Shown here: positions 34,732-43,544 of the stretch, piece after piece
How positions within the stretch are numbered: position 1 is the first letter of the stretch
Layout: every line of letters begins with the position of its first letter
DNA from: Mesobacillus boroniphilus
GTDB lineage: Bacteria; Bacillota; Bacilli; Bacillales; Cytobacillaceae
Assembly: GCF_018424685.1 (NCBI RefSeq)
Contig: NZ_QTKX01000006.1
Coordinates: 1-57,586 of the forward strand
Reading direction: 5' to 3'
Length of the DNA: 57,586 bases
The notes under the pieces: generated by a model
What the model was told of the DNA's origin: nothing
Database searches by the model: none
Seen by the model: only the letters and a program-made list of their open reading frames with translations
Program-made: the position numbers and the translations under genes

Positions 34732-36111
34732 ATGATTCAAAAACCATTTTCAGAAATCGCCAAAATGGCAGGCGCGTTGAATGATGTAAGCCAATTTGCC
34801 GATGTCATCGTCAAAGGCGTTTCAATCGACACTCGTAAAATTGAAGCAGGCAATCTATTTATCCCTTTTAAAGGGGAAAGGACGGACGGTCATAAATTCG
34901 TCGAAGATGTCATCCAGAATGGCGGAGCTTCGGCAGCATTATGGCAAAAGGATGTCCCAAACCCTCCGGAGAATTTGCCGATCATCATCGTGGAAGACAC
35001 AACAACTGCTTTGCAGGAGCTGGCAAGAAGCTACCGAAACTCGCTGGATATCAAGGTTGTCGGTATTACCGGCAGCAACGGAAAAACGACGACGAAAGAC
35101 ATGACAGCGAATCTGCTGGCGCAAAAATACAAGGTGCAAAAAACTGAAGGTAACTTCAATAACCACCTGGGCCTTCCGCTCACGCTTCTTCGTTTGCGCG
35201 AAGATACAGAGATTGCTGTGCTTGAGATGGGTATGAGCAGCAAGGGCGAGATTGAATTTTTAACGAAAATGGGCCGGCCGGATGCTGTAATCATCACAAA
35301 TATCGGAGAATCGCACCTGCTCGACCTAGGATCCAGGGAAGCGATTGCTGATGCGAAGCTTGAAATTATCAGCGGTCTCCAGGAAAACGGACTGATCATT
35401 TTCCATGGAGACGAACCCCTTCTACAGGAACGACTGAAGGATTATACAGGTAAGGGTGAGCTCAAAACGTTCGGGGCGAGCCAGAATAACGACTTTTATC
35501 CGGTCAGCATCGAGCCGGTGGAAAATGGAAACAAGTTTACGACGAACGCTGGAGATGAGACGTTCTATCTGCCGGTACTCGGAAACCATAATATCCTGAA
35601 TGCACTGGCAGCGATGCTTGCGGCAGAGTTCCTGGGCGTTCCTTTTGAAAAAATGAATGACGGCTTCGCGAGCTTGAAGTTGACGAATATGAGGATGGAG
35701 CTTTCCGAAGGTGCTAATGGTGAAAAGATCATCAATGATGCCTACAATGCGAGTCCGACATCCATGAAGGCTGCAATCGACCTCGTTGCCAATCTGTCAG
35801 GCTACACCCGGAAAATCCTTGTACTCGGTGACATGCTAGAGCTTGGGCCTCTTGAGGAAGAATATCATTACAAGGTTGGTTCTTCCGTCGATGCCGGTAA
35901 GGTTGATTATGTATTCACATACGGCAAGCTGAGTGAATCAATTGCCAAAGGAGCAAAAGAAATTCTTGGGGACGACAGGGCATTTTCCTTCCAGGATAAA
36001 CAGCAACTGAGCAACGAACTGAAGAAATACGTAACAGGCGAAACAATCGTCCTCGTAAAAGCATCACGCGGCATGGCGCTAGAAGAAGTTGTCCATGCAT
36101 TGCAGCAATAA
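34732..36111 (+). CDS. murF: UDP-MurNAc-tripeptide--D-Ala-D-Ala ligase MurF
   Basis: Adds D-Ala-D-Ala to the UDP-MurNAc tripeptide, last cytoplasmic step of the peptidoglycan monomer. 459-aa Mur ligase: N-terminal substrate domain (VSIDTRKIEAGNLFIPFKGERTDGH), central ATPase with GITGSNGKTTTKDM at about 114-127, and C-terminal domain (NDAYNASPTSMKAAI). AGGAGG 7 nt upstream of the ATG. Confidence 0.96.
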   Translation: MIQKPFSEIAKMAGALNDVSQFADVIVKGVSIDTRKIEAGNLFIPFKGERTDGHKFVEDVIQNGGASAALWQKDVPNPPENLPIIIVEDTTTALQELARSYRNSLDIKVVGITGSNGKTTTKDMTANLLAQKYKVQKTEGNFNNHLGLPLTLLRLREDTEIAVLEMGMSSKGEIEFLTKMGRPDAVIITNIGESHLLDLGSREAIADAKLEIISGLQENGLIIFHGDEPLLQERLKDYTGKGELKTFGASQNNDFYPVSIEPVENGNKFTTNAGDETFYLPVLGNHNILNALAAMLAAEFLGVPFEKMNDGFASLKLTNMRMELSEGANGEKIINDAYNASPTSMKAAIDLVANLSGYTRKILVLGDMLELGPLEEEYHYKVGSSVDAGKVDYVFTYGKLSESIAKGAKEILGDDRAFSFQDKQQLSNELKKYVTGETIVLVKASRGMALEEVVHALQQ

Positions 36112-36118
36112 AAGTCCT

Positions 36119-36160
36119 CAACAAGATGTCCTGCCTGCCAGGGCATCTTGTTGCATTTAA
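36119..36160 (+). terminator. murF terminator
   Basis: AACAAGATGtCCTG-CCTGC-CAGGgCATCTTGTT hairpin; the T-run is modest (GCATTT). Confidence 0.75.
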
Positions 36161-36257
36161 CAGTATGATTACAAAAGGCTATATCCATGAAAATTCGGGT
36201 TAAATGATTTAAAATGGGGAAAGATTAAATACGAGAAAAACTAATGGGTGATTGGTT

Positions 36258-36968
36258 ATGATAGGTTGTCTATTAATACATGGTTTTACAGGGTCACCGT
36301 TCGAAGTGGAACCACTTGCCCAGTCATTGAAGAAGAGGACTGATTGGAAAATAGTAGTTCCTACCCTGCCTGGCCATGGCGATGAGCTCAGATTAAAAGG
36401 GATTAAACATAATGAATGGCTTGACCATGCAGAGAATGAACTGAAGGCGCTATTGAAAGAGTGTGACACCGTGTTTGTTGTCGGATTTTCGATGGGCGGG
36501 CTGATTGCCAGCTATCTCGCCTCTAATTACCGAGTTGACAAGCTTGTCCTGCTCAGTGCGGCTGCTTATTATGTAAATCCGAAACAGCTTGCCTCTGACA
36601 TCAAGGAAATGATGAGGGACACGGTAAAAGGAAAATTAAAAGAAAATGAGTTATTCAAGCGTTACACAAGAAAAATCAAAGAAACACCCATGACCGCTAC
36701 CTTGCAGTTTCGCAGGCTTGTGAGCAAAATCAAGCCTATTCTCAACGAAGTGAAGGTGCCTACATTGATCGCTCAAGGCGAGAGTGACGGCATCGTCCCC
36801 CCGAAAAGCGCCCATTACTTATATGAAAATATTGGCGCTGAAGAAAAACGGCTGATTTTTTATAAGAACTCCAAACATCTGATCTGTCACTGTGATGAAA
36901 AAGAACACTTATTTAACGAGGTATATGATTTTTTGACCTCCAAACCGAGAGAAGGAATCAGAAGCTGA
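36258..36968 (+). CDS. Alpha/beta hydrolase, carboxylesterase (Est30/YvaK-like)
   Basis: 236-aa serine hydrolase. Oxyanion region LLIHGFTGSPFEVEPL, nucleophile elbow VVGFSMGGL (Ser about 82), acid in GESDGIVPP and catalytic His in NSKHLICH. Close in layout to the monoacylglycerol/carboxyl esterases Est30 and YvaK of Bacilli. The ATG at 36258 is preferred to the TTG at 36252. Natural substrate unknown. Confidence 0.85.
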   Translation: MIGCLLIHGFTGSPFEVEPLAQSLKKRTDWKIVVPTLPGHGDELRLKGIKHNEWLDHAENELKALLKECDTVFVVGFSMGGLIASYLASNYRVDKLVLLSAAAYYVNPKQLASDIKEMMRDTVKGKLKENELFKRYTRKIKETPMTATLQFRRLVSKIKPILNEVKVPTLIAQGESDGIVPPKSAHYLYENIGAEEKRLIFYKNSKHLICHCDEKEHLFNEVYDFLTSKPREGIRS

Positions 36969-36995
36969 AGCAATTCTTCAAAAATTGCTTTTCCT
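36966..36995 (+). terminator. Terminator of the esterase gene
   Basis: GAAGCAATT-CTTCAAA-AATTGCTTTTCC overlapping the stop codon. Its 3' arm also contains the -35 hexamer TTGCTT of the next promoter. Confidence 0.7.
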
Positions 36996-37013
36996 TCCTA
37001 AAGATGGTATCAT
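36985..37013 (+). promoter_or_regulatory. Promoter for a short transcript ahead of cshA
   Basis: TTGCTT, a 17-bp spacer and TATCAT preceded by TGG (extended -10). The start of transcription would be near 37020. Confidence 0.5.
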
Positions 37014-37019
37014 GAATAT

Positions 37020-37083
37020 TGAGTGTCTAACTGAGAAAATCCTTTAAGCGGACATACTCCCGTGTTGGAGAATGTCTTTTTTT
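37020..37083 (+). ncRNA. Candidate small RNA or attenuated cshA leader
   Basis: A promoter ending at 37013 and a terminator at 37051-37083 (GACATACTCC-CGTGTT-GGAGAATGTC, then seven T) frame a transcript of about 64 nt. It could be a free-standing sRNA, or the aborted leader of cshA, whose start is 210 nt downstream. The remaining part to 37294 has one further hairpin (GCATCGG / CCGATGC at 37242-37261) just before the cshA ribosome site. Confidence 0.4.
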
Positions 37084-37294
37084 GCTAATATTTCAGGTTC
37101 TGTGCTTCAGCGTGTTATTATTGCTGATTCAGCCCTGCTTAAAACACAAGGTGCTAACACCTATTTTGCCGTAAAGGTACGATAAACTAACCAGAATCAG
37201 AAATGGTTTGGATCCTTAAACAGCCACTTAAATAACGAAGCATCGGTAATTGCCGATGCGGGATAAATGTGAACATAAAGGAGAATGAGCAAAG

Positions 37295-38776
37295 TTGACA
37301 ATGTTCCAAGACATGGGCATTAGCCCCGCAACATTAAAAGCTGTAAAGAATATGGGTTTCGAGGAAGCAACTCCAATTCAAGCAGAGACGATTCCAATCA
37401 GCCTTCAGAATAAAGACGTGATTGGCCAGGCGCAGACAGGTACTGGTAAGACTGCTGCTTTCGGTATTCCTCTAGTGGAAAAAATCAAGAAGGAAAATCA
37501 TAATATCCAGGGAATCATCATCGCGCCAACTCGTGAATTGGCAATCCAGGTTTCCGAGGAATTATACAAAATCGGTGCTGGCAAGAGAGTGGGCGTTCTT
37601 GCAATCTACGGTGGCCAGGATATCAACCGCCAGATCCGCGCATTGAAAAAAGGACCTCACATCATCGTCGGAACGCCAGGACGACTTCTTGACCACATTA
37701 ACAGAAAGACAATCCGTCTTGACAGTGTTGAAACAGTCATCCTTGACGAAGCAGATGAAATGCTGAACATGGGATTCATCGAAGATATCGAATCAATCCT
37801 TGCGAAAATCCCTAGCGAACGCCAGACACTATTGTTCTCGGCAACAATGCCAGGACCAATCCGCAAGATCGCTGAGCGCTTTATGAAGGACCCGGAAGTT
37901 GTTCGTGTAAAAGCGAAGGAAATGACAGTTCCTTTGATCGAGCAATACTATGTTGAAGTACAGGAAAAGAACAAGTTTGATGTTCTTACACGACTTCTTG
38001 ATATCCAATCTCCGGAATTGGCAATCATCTTCGGCCGTACGAAGCGCCGTGTTGATGAGCTCGCTGAAGCATTGAACCTGCGCGGTTACACTGCTGAAGG
38101 AATCCACGGAGACCTAACGCAGGCGAAGCGTATGTCAGTTCTTAGAAAGTTCAAGGAAGGTTCAATCGACGTGCTTGTTGCGACAGATGTTGCAGCTCGT
38201 GGACTTGATATTTCCGGTGTAACTCATGTGTATAACTTCGATATCCCACAAGACCCTGAAAGCTATGTACACCGTATCGGACGTACTGGCCGTGCAGGTA
38301 AAGAGGGTATGGCGATTACGTTTGTCACACAGAGAGAGACTTCTTACCTTCATGTAGTGGAAAAAACGACTAAACGCCGCATGGAAAAAATGACTGCTCC
38401 AACCTTGGACCAAGCGCTTGAAGGCCAGCAAAGAGCAGTTGTTGACAAGATTACACAAACAATTGAGTCAAACAACCTTCAATACTACCGCCAGGCTGCA
38501 GATGAGCTATTAAAAAATCATGATGCTCAAACAGTCGTTGCTTCCGTATTGAAAATGCTGACTAAAGAGCCTGATACAACTCCTGTTAAGCTTACTGAGG
38601 AAAAGCCTCTTCCAAACAGAAGAGACAAAAAGCCTCAAGGAGACCGCAGAAGGTATGATAACAGAGGCGGCGATGGACGCAATAAAAAGCCTTATAAGCC
38701 ACGCTCTGGCACTAAACGCACAGGCGGCGGCGGCAGCAGAGAAGGCGGCAGCTACAAATCAAGATCATCACGCTAA
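37295..38776 (+). CDS. cshA: DEAD-box RNA helicase CshA
   Basis: ATP-dependent RNA helicase associated with the RNA degradosome, ribosome assembly and cold growth. 493 aa. Helicase motifs: F/Q motif (GFEEATPIQ), [58 protein letters not shown] and [11 protein letters not shown]; the C-terminal tail ([13 protein letters not shown] to the end) is basic with RGG/GGG-type repeats for RNA binding. The TTG start at 37295 matches the MTxxFQD beginning of B. subtilis CshA. Long leader upstream with hairpins. Confidence 0.96.
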   Translation: MTMFQDMGISPATLKAVKNMGFEEATPIQAETIPISLQNKDVIGQAQTGTGKTAAFGIPLVEKIKKENHNIQGIIIAPTRELAIQVSEELYKIGAGKRVGVLAIYGGQDINRQIRALKKGPHIIVGTPGRLLDHINRKTIRLDSVETVILDEADEMLNMGFIEDIESILAKIPSERQTLLFSATMPGPIRKIAERFMKDPEVVRVKAKEMTVPLIEQYYVEVQEKNKFDVLTRLLDIQSPELAIIFGRTKRRVDELAEALNLRGYTAEGIHGDLTQAKRMSVLRKFKEGSIDVLVATDVAARGLDISGVTHVYNFDIPQDPESYVHRIGRTGRAGKEGMAITFVTQRETSYLHVVEKTTKRRMEKMTAPTLDQALEGQQRAVVDKITQTIESNNLQYYRQAADELLKNHDAQTVVASVLKMLTKEPDTTPVKLTEEKPLPNRRDKKPQGDRRRYDNRGGDGRNKKPYKPRSGTKRTGGGGSREGGSYKSRSSR

Positions 38777-38785
38777 AATAAACAT

Positions 38786-38821
38786 CAAAACCCCGGTTTT
38801 TAACTAAACCGGGGTTTTTTA
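38786..38821 (+). terminator. cshA terminator
   Basis: AACCCCGGTTT-TTAACT-AAACCGGGGTT followed by T6. Confidence 0.95.
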
Positions 38822-38929
38822 TGTGCTTCTTTCAATTGAATGACCAAATAAATGAATCCCAACTTGAAATTTTATCTATCCAACCAGTTATTTCATAACC
38901 ACTGATTGGATATAGACAACATCTATAGA

Positions 38930-39076
38930 TAATTCAACCACATTTCAAGGTTATCCGACCACATTTCAGAATAATTCGACCACCTTTTAGGATAATTCGA
39001 CCAAATTCCAGAATAATCCGACCACATTTCAAGATAATTCGACCAAATTCCGCAATATATCGACCAACCTCATATA
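38930..39076. repeat. 21-bp tandem repeat array, 7 units
   Basis: Seven consecutive units of exactly 21 bp (starting 38930, 38951, 38972, 38993, 39014, 39035 and 39056) with consensus TAATTCGACCAMATTYCAGAA. The CGACCA core is the best conserved part. Although 21 is a multiple of 3, all six frames contain stops, so it is not coding. It lies between the cshA terminator and uvsE. Confidence 0.9.
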
Positions 39077-39145
39077 AGCATTAATTTTACCAGTCTCCAT
39101 CCCTCGAACCTGGGCATACTACCAATAAAAACGGGGGTGGCTGTA

Positions 39146-40111
39146 ATGACGATTGTCAGGCTTGGCTATGTGGCAATGAGCGAGGAACTGAAGAATGCCT
39201 CGCCTTCACAGACGATGACATTCAAGCAATTCCAGGGAATCAAAGACAGGGACGCGGCCATCAATAAGCTGGAAAGAATCGCGATATCCAATCTTGAAAA
39301 CTGCCTGCGTCTTTTAAGGCACAGCAAAGCAAACGAGATTCACTTTTTCCGGCTTAGCTCGAGGCTGATTCCCCTTGCCAACCATGAAGAGCTTTCGGAC
39401 TGGAAGTTTATGCGCGCGTTAAAAGAACCGTTAAAGGGTATAGCGGATTTTTTACAAGAAAATCCGATGCGTGTTGATTTTCACCCGGACCATTTTGTCC
39501 TGCTGAATACACTGAAAACCGAGACACTGAACAATTCAATCAAGACCCTTTCGATGCATCATGCATTATTGAAGGGGATGGAGATCGACCCTGAGCATAG
39601 ATGTGTCCTCCATGTCGGAGGCGTTTATGAAAATCGGGAAAAAGCGCTTGAGCAATTCATCCATAATTGGGGACTCGTTTCAACAAGGCTGCAGAACATG
39701 ATCATCCTAGAAAATGATGATACATCGTTCACGCTGCACGATACGCTCTACCTTTGTGAGAAGCTTGGAATTCCGCTTGTTTTCGATTATCATCATCACT
39801 TGGCCCATCATGAAAACATAAATTGGCAAGAGCAATGGGATCGGATTGTCGGGACATGGGAGCACTCAAAGCTGTCAGTGAAAATGCATATTTCAAGTCC
39901 TCGTTCGGAAAAAGAGTTCCGGGCGCACGCTGATTATGTAGATGCTGAAATGTTCATGGATTTTCTTAATGGAATAAAAGGATCTGTCCCCGAAATCCAC
40001 TGTATGATCGAAGCGAAAAAGAAAGATCTCGCTCTGTTCAAGCTAGCTGAGGATTTAAAGCAAATGCCGGAAATTGAGACCATTGACGGCAGCAGCTTCA
40101 TATTAAAATAA
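39146..40111 (+). CDS. uvsE: UV damage endonuclease UvsE/UvdE
   Basis: Nicks DNA 5' of UV photoproducts, a repair route useful for spores and exposed cells. 321-aa TIM-barrel enzyme: RLGYVAMSEELKNASPSQTMTF at the start, HFFRLSSRLIPLANH, FHPDHFVLLN, LHVGGVYENREKA, ILENDDTSFTL, VFDYHHHLAHHE and MIEAKKKDLAL carry the metal-binding His, Glu and Asp residues. The ATG at 39146 follows GGGGGTGG. In B. subtilis uvsE is not at this locus, so it is an insertion relative to that gene order. Confidence 0.93.
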   Translation: MTIVRLGYVAMSEELKNASPSQTMTFKQFQGIKDRDAAINKLERIAISNLENCLRLLRHSKANEIHFFRLSSRLIPLANHEELSDWKFMRALKEPLKGIADFLQENPMRVDFHPDHFVLLNTLKTETLNNSIKTLSMHHALLKGMEIDPEHRCVLHVGGVYENREKALEQFIHNWGLVSTRLQNMIILENDDTSFTLHDTLYLCEKLGIPLVFDYHHHLAHHENINWQEQWDRIVGTWEHSKLSVKMHISSPRSEKEFRAHADYVDAEMFMDFLNGIKGSVPEIHCMIEAKKKDLALFKLAEDLKQMPEIETIDGSSFILK

Positions 40112-40211
40112 ATAGGGATATTTCTTTTCCTCCCAATTTAGTGCCATACTCATGTGATGTTATTGTATACTTAGGAAGGTGCTATTAATTGGAAAAATGG
40201 GAGGTAACCTT

Positions 40212-40694
40212 ATGACGATTTCTGAGCCGCAAAAGCGGATTTCCGAGAAGGCATTGACTGTCTGGAAAATTTCCGCTAGCCTTTATTCCCTGGTGGTTTG
40301 GGCATTAGCGGGCGGTCTGATCGCCATTACGATATTATTTGATTTTCCTGACTGGATTATTTTCGCAGCCATTGCTGTGGCTGCTGTATATAGCTATTTA
40401 TTTATCATATTATTGCCGACCTTGCGCTGGAAACGCTGGCGCTATGAAGTAAGAGAGCAGGAAATTGAGCTTCAATACGGAGTATTCATCATAAAAAGGA
40501 CGCTCATTCCGATGATCCGTGTCCAGCATGTTGATACACAGCAAGGGCCTTTGCTGCGAAAATACCAATTATCCACTGTGACAGTATCGACAGCTGCGAC
40601 CATCCATGAAATACCTGCGCTTGATATGGAGGAAGCCGAGAATTTGAGGATATCCATATCAAGACTTGCAAGGGTGGCGGATGAAGATGTCTGA
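40212..40694 (+). CDS. ydbS: Bacterial PH-domain membrane protein YdbS
   Basis: 160-aa protein with two N-terminal membrane helices (about 25-45 and 50-70) and a bacterial pleckstrin-homology domain (DUF304: YEVREQEIELQYGVFIIKRTLIPMIRVQHVDTQQGPLLRKY). Partner of YdbT; the pair has been linked to resistance to antimicrobial peptides and amylocyclicin in Bacillus. GGGAGG precedes the ATG at 40212; a longer start at 40179 lacks one. Overlaps ydbT by 8 bp. Confidence 0.88.
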   Translation: MTISEPQKRISEKALTVWKISASLYSLVVWALAGGLIAITILFDFPDWIIFAAIAVAAVYSYLFIILLPTLRWKRWRYEVREQEIELQYGVFIIKRTLIPMIRVQHVDTQQGPLLRKYQLSTVTVSTAATIHEIPALDMEEAENLRISISRLARVADEDV

Positions 40695-42135
40695 TCCTAA
40701 AAGATTGCATCCGATTGCTGCTGTCGTCAATGCGCTTCGCCAGCTGAAGGAAATGATTATCCCTTTCCTGATCTTCGTTGTTTTCGGGAGCAGGGGAACG
40801 GATTGGGACCTGTTTTACTTCTTTGGCTCGATTGGAGTTGTTCTGCTGGTTTTAGTATACGGGGTGTTGGCTTGGTACAGGTTTACATATCGCATTGAGC
40901 AAGGCGAACTGCGAATTGAATACGGACTGATCGTCAGGAAAAAGCGATATATTCCGTTCGACCGGATCCAAAGCCTTGATTTGTCAGAAGGAATTTTACA
41001 GAGGCTGTTCGGCCTTGTGAAGGTGAAGGTAGAGACGGCTGGCTCCGGCGGGATGGGCCTCCAGGATGGAGAGGCAGTCCTTACGGCGATTACGAAGCAG
41101 GATGCACAAGAAATCCATGACTATCTGGTCTCCATCAAAAAGTCGGGACAAAGCGTGCAAGGGGATGAAGAGACTGAATCATCGGATGACCTTTTATATA
41201 AAATATCTGTTTCAGAACTATTGATGCTTGCGACTACATCAGGCGGAGTCGGTGTGGTCATTTCCGCGGTGCTTGCGTTCGTATTCCAATTTGAAGAGTT
41301 CATTCCTTATGAACAGATTTTTGATGGAGTCGAGCACTTTGTCCAAAATGGTTTTGTTTTTATCAGTGTTGTGGTTTTTCTTGGATTCCTGCTTGCGTGG
41401 ATCATCGCACTGTTTGGCACGATGCTGAAATACGCTAATTTTACCGTAAGAAAAGTGGATAATGATCTAGTCATTACACGTGGATTGCTGGAAAAGCGCC
41501 AGTTTACGATTCCGCTTAGTAGAATCCAGGCTGTCCGCATCAGCGAGAACCTCATCAGGCAGCCGCTAGGCTATGCTTCGGCATATGTAGAAAGTGCGGG
41601 AGGCTCGGCACTTGACCAGGAAAGCTCGAAGGTCCTCATCCTGCCAATCGTGAAAAAAAGAAAAATCCCCGGCCTGCTCAAACCGCATTTGAGTGAGTAC
41701 CACTTCCGGGTAAATATTTCGCCTGCACCTGGGCGGGCATACAGCAGATATTTATTGAAAGGCTGGCTATTTACGCTGCCAATCATCATAGCGGCAATCT
41801 GGCTTTTGAGACCATGGGGCTATGGCGCACTGCTCCTGCTGGTGTTATCGGCTTTATGGTCATACCTGAATTATAAGGATGCAGGCTGGAGCCTCGATCA
41901 GGGGATGCTGACCTTCCGATACCGCAATATTGTCAAGAACACAGTATATATGAGGAAAAATAAAGTCCAGTCCTTCAGCGTCAAAGAAAGCTTTTTTCAG
42001 CGGAAAAAGAAACTGGCAACCGTCGAGGCAATTGTCAAGTCCGGGCATGGCGGTGCTGGAGGCAAAGTTATTGACCTTGAGAAAGAGCATGTCGACATGA
42101 TGTACCATTGGTACTCACATGAAACCGCTGAATAA
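40687..42135 (+). CDS. ydbT: Bacterial PH-domain membrane protein YdbT
   Basis: 482-aa membrane protein with three DUF304/bPH2 units alternating with membrane helices: residues about 60-145 (YRIEQGELRIEYGLIVRKKRYIPFDRIQSLDL), 245-330 (NDLVITRGLLEKRQFTIPLSRIQAVRI) and 400-475 (SLDQGMLTFRYRNIVKNTVYMRKNKVQSF). The start at 40687 is 9 nt after AGGGTGG; 40681 is an alternative. Probably works with YdbS in the envelope. Confidence 0.87.
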   Translation: MSDPKRLHPIAAVVNALRQLKEMIIPFLIFVVFGSRGTDWDLFYFFGSIGVVLLVLVYGVLAWYRFTYRIEQGELRIEYGLIVRKKRYIPFDRIQSLDLSEGILQRLFGLVKVKVETAGSGGMGLQDGEAVLTAITKQDAQEIHDYLVSIKKSGQSVQGDEETESSDDLLYKISVSELLMLATTSGGVGVVISAVLAFVFQFEEFIPYEQIFDGVEHFVQNGFVFISVVVFLGFLLAWIIALFGTMLKYANFTVRKVDNDLVITRGLLEKRQFTIPLSRIQAVRISENLIRQPLGYASAYVESAGGSALDQESSKVLILPIVKKRKIPGLLKPHLSEYHFRVNISPAPGRAYSRYLLKGWLFTLPIIIAAIWLLRPWGYGALLLLVLSALWSYLNYKDAGWSLDQGMLTFRYRNIVKNTVYMRKNKVQSFSVKESFFQRKKKLATVEAIVKSGHGGAGGKVIDLEKEHVDMMYHWYSHETAE

Positions 42136-42205
42136 GAAAAGCGCAAGTGCCTTGGTCAGCCCCGACAAGCGACTCGAGGGGCTAGGAGCTGGAGCTGTGC
42201 ATTTT
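42136..42205. repeat. Dispersed palindromic repeat, short copy
   Basis: AAAAGCGCAAGTGCC...CCCCGACAAGCGACTCGAGGGGCTAGGAGC is the reverse complement of the ends of the repeat at 15284-15406, with the central hairpin deleted. The GCCCC / GGGGC arms pair. Confidence 0.7.
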
Positions 42206-42230
42206 TCGAAGTGAAATTCACTCCTGTCCC

Positions 42231-42260
42231 CAAAAAAAAGCGCCCCCTAGGCGCTTTTTT
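42231..42260. terminator. Bidirectional terminator
   Basis: AAAAAAGCGCC-CCCTA-GGCGCTTTTTT between the convergent ydbT and rhomboid genes. Confidence 0.9.
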
Positions 42261-42269
42261 ACAATCGTA

Positions 42270-42854
42270 TTATCTTCTATAAGTTGCGGCACCGGTCAGG
42301 AAGCCTGCGACCATACCAAAAATATGTGCGGTAATATTGATGTTCGACTGGACGAATGTCATGATCACGGCAATGATGGCGATGGTCATGATCGTCTGAG
42401 AGTTTTCACGGGACATCATGGCTTTTCGGAACATAATAATAGATATATAGAAACCGAACAGGCCGAAGATTGCTCCGCTTGAGCCAACATGTGTGTATGT
42501 CAGCGGCTCGAGGATCAGTGTAGCGATGTTTGCGGCGATTCCTGTAACAAGATACACTAGGATGAATTTTGTTTTGCCAAGCAGCTGCTCGAGTGCTGGG
42601 CCGAACAAGACGAGTGAAAAGCTGTTGAACAGCATATGCGCAAAACCCGCATGCATGAAAATCGGAGTCACTAGCCGCCAGTAGTCGCCATTGACAATGT
42701 ACAGGTTCACTCCGGCCAGGAGCTCGAATACATATCTGCCAGGGAAAAATGGTAATGCCGTCATTAAGTATAATAAGATATGGATGGTAATAATGATTGA
42801 AATAACCGGGTAAAGCCTAATGAAGTCACGCAAGCTTTCAGTTCTAGTAAACAT
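42270..42854 (-). CDS. ydcA: Rhomboid family intramembrane serine protease
   Basis: 194-aa six-helix rhomboid. Catalytic Ser in HVGSSGAIFGLFGF, catalytic His in NINITAHIFGMVAGFLTG, and the structural HAGFAHMLFNSFSL motif in helix 2. The position matches ydcA of B. subtilis, but here as the convergent minus-strand gene. The ATG at 42854 follows AGGAGG; an upstream in-frame ATG is not used. Substrates unknown. Confidence 0.9.
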   Translation of the reverse strand: MFTRTESLRDFIRLYPVISIIITIHILLYLMTALPFFPGRYVFELLAGVNLYIVNGDYWRLVTPIFMHAGFAHMLFNSFSLVLFGPALEQLLGKTKFILVYLVTGIAANIATLILEPLTYTHVGSSGAIFGLFGFYISIIMFRKAMMSRENSQTIMTIAIIAVIMTFVQSNINITAHIFGMVAGFLTGAATYRR

Positions 42855-42999
42855 GGAAACCTCCTGGGTCCTCATTATTTTGAGGCTTGGATATTTGTGA
42901 ATTAGGTAAGAGTCCTAATTTACAGGATAGCCCTAAACGGCGAAAGTTGTACACTATTTTCTATGCGGCATTCATCTTTTTTAGAAGGGAGCTGGAAAA

Positions 43000-43353
43000 A
43001 TGATTATCGGAACGGGAATTGATATCGTGGAAATTGGCCGGATCCGCAAGCTGGTGGAATCACAGCCGCGTTTTCCGGAGCGAGTTTTAACGGAAAAAGA
43101 AATAGAAGTTTTCAAACAATATAATGAGCGGAGAGGAATTGAATTCCTTGCAGGTCGCTGGGCGGCGAAGGAGGCTTTTTCAAAGGCGAAAGGGACTGGC
43201 ATCGGAAAAGAATTGTCCTTCATGGATATTGAAGTCGAAACAGATCCGCACGGCCGACCAATCGTCACAAAGCCTTTTATGGAGGGAGTTCACCTCTCTA
43301 TTTCCCACAGTGAGCAATATGCAATTGCGCAGGTGGTAATCGAAAAAATTTAA
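43000..43353 (+). CDS. acpS: Holo-[acyl-carrier-protein] synthase AcpS
   Basis: Transfers phosphopantetheine from CoA to acyl carrier protein, essential for fatty acid synthesis. 117 aa. MIIGTGIDIVEIGRI holds the Mg-binding Asp8 and FLAGRWAAKEAFSKA the Glu; C-terminal HLSISHSEQYAIAQVVIE is typical. GAAGGGAG lies upstream. Start of the acpS-ydcC-alr block conserved in Bacilli. Confidence 0.97.
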   Translation: MIIGTGIDIVEIGRIRKLVESQPRFPERVLTEKEIEVFKQYNERRGIEFLAGRWAAKEAFSKAKGTGIGKELSFMDIEVETDPHGRPIVTKPFMEGVHLSISHSEQYAIAQVVIEKI

Positions 43354-43373
43354 ATGCTTGTCGGGTCCCGGGG

Positions 43374-43402
43374 GCATATTCGCCCAGGTTGTCTCATATA
43401 TT
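43374..43402 (+). promoter_or_regulatory. Sigma-E-type (sporulation) promoter of ydcC
   Basis: GCATATT (43374-43380), a 14-bp spacer and CATATATT (43395-43402) match the mother-cell sigma-E consensus KMATATT-N14-CATACAHT at nearly every position. B. subtilis ydcC is known as a sigma-E regulon gene. A GGCTGCA / TGCAGCC hairpin (43443-43482) follows in the leader. Confidence 0.65.
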
Positions 43403-43544
43403 CATAATGCAGTAAGGGAGACAAGGCTAGGGCGGCGAGAACATGGCTGCACGAAGACCACTCAAGCAATTTTGCAGCCGGTGTCTTATTCCTGTCCTTT
43501 CTTTCCCTTTACACGTTTAAATGAGACTAAAAGGGGTTGGAAGA

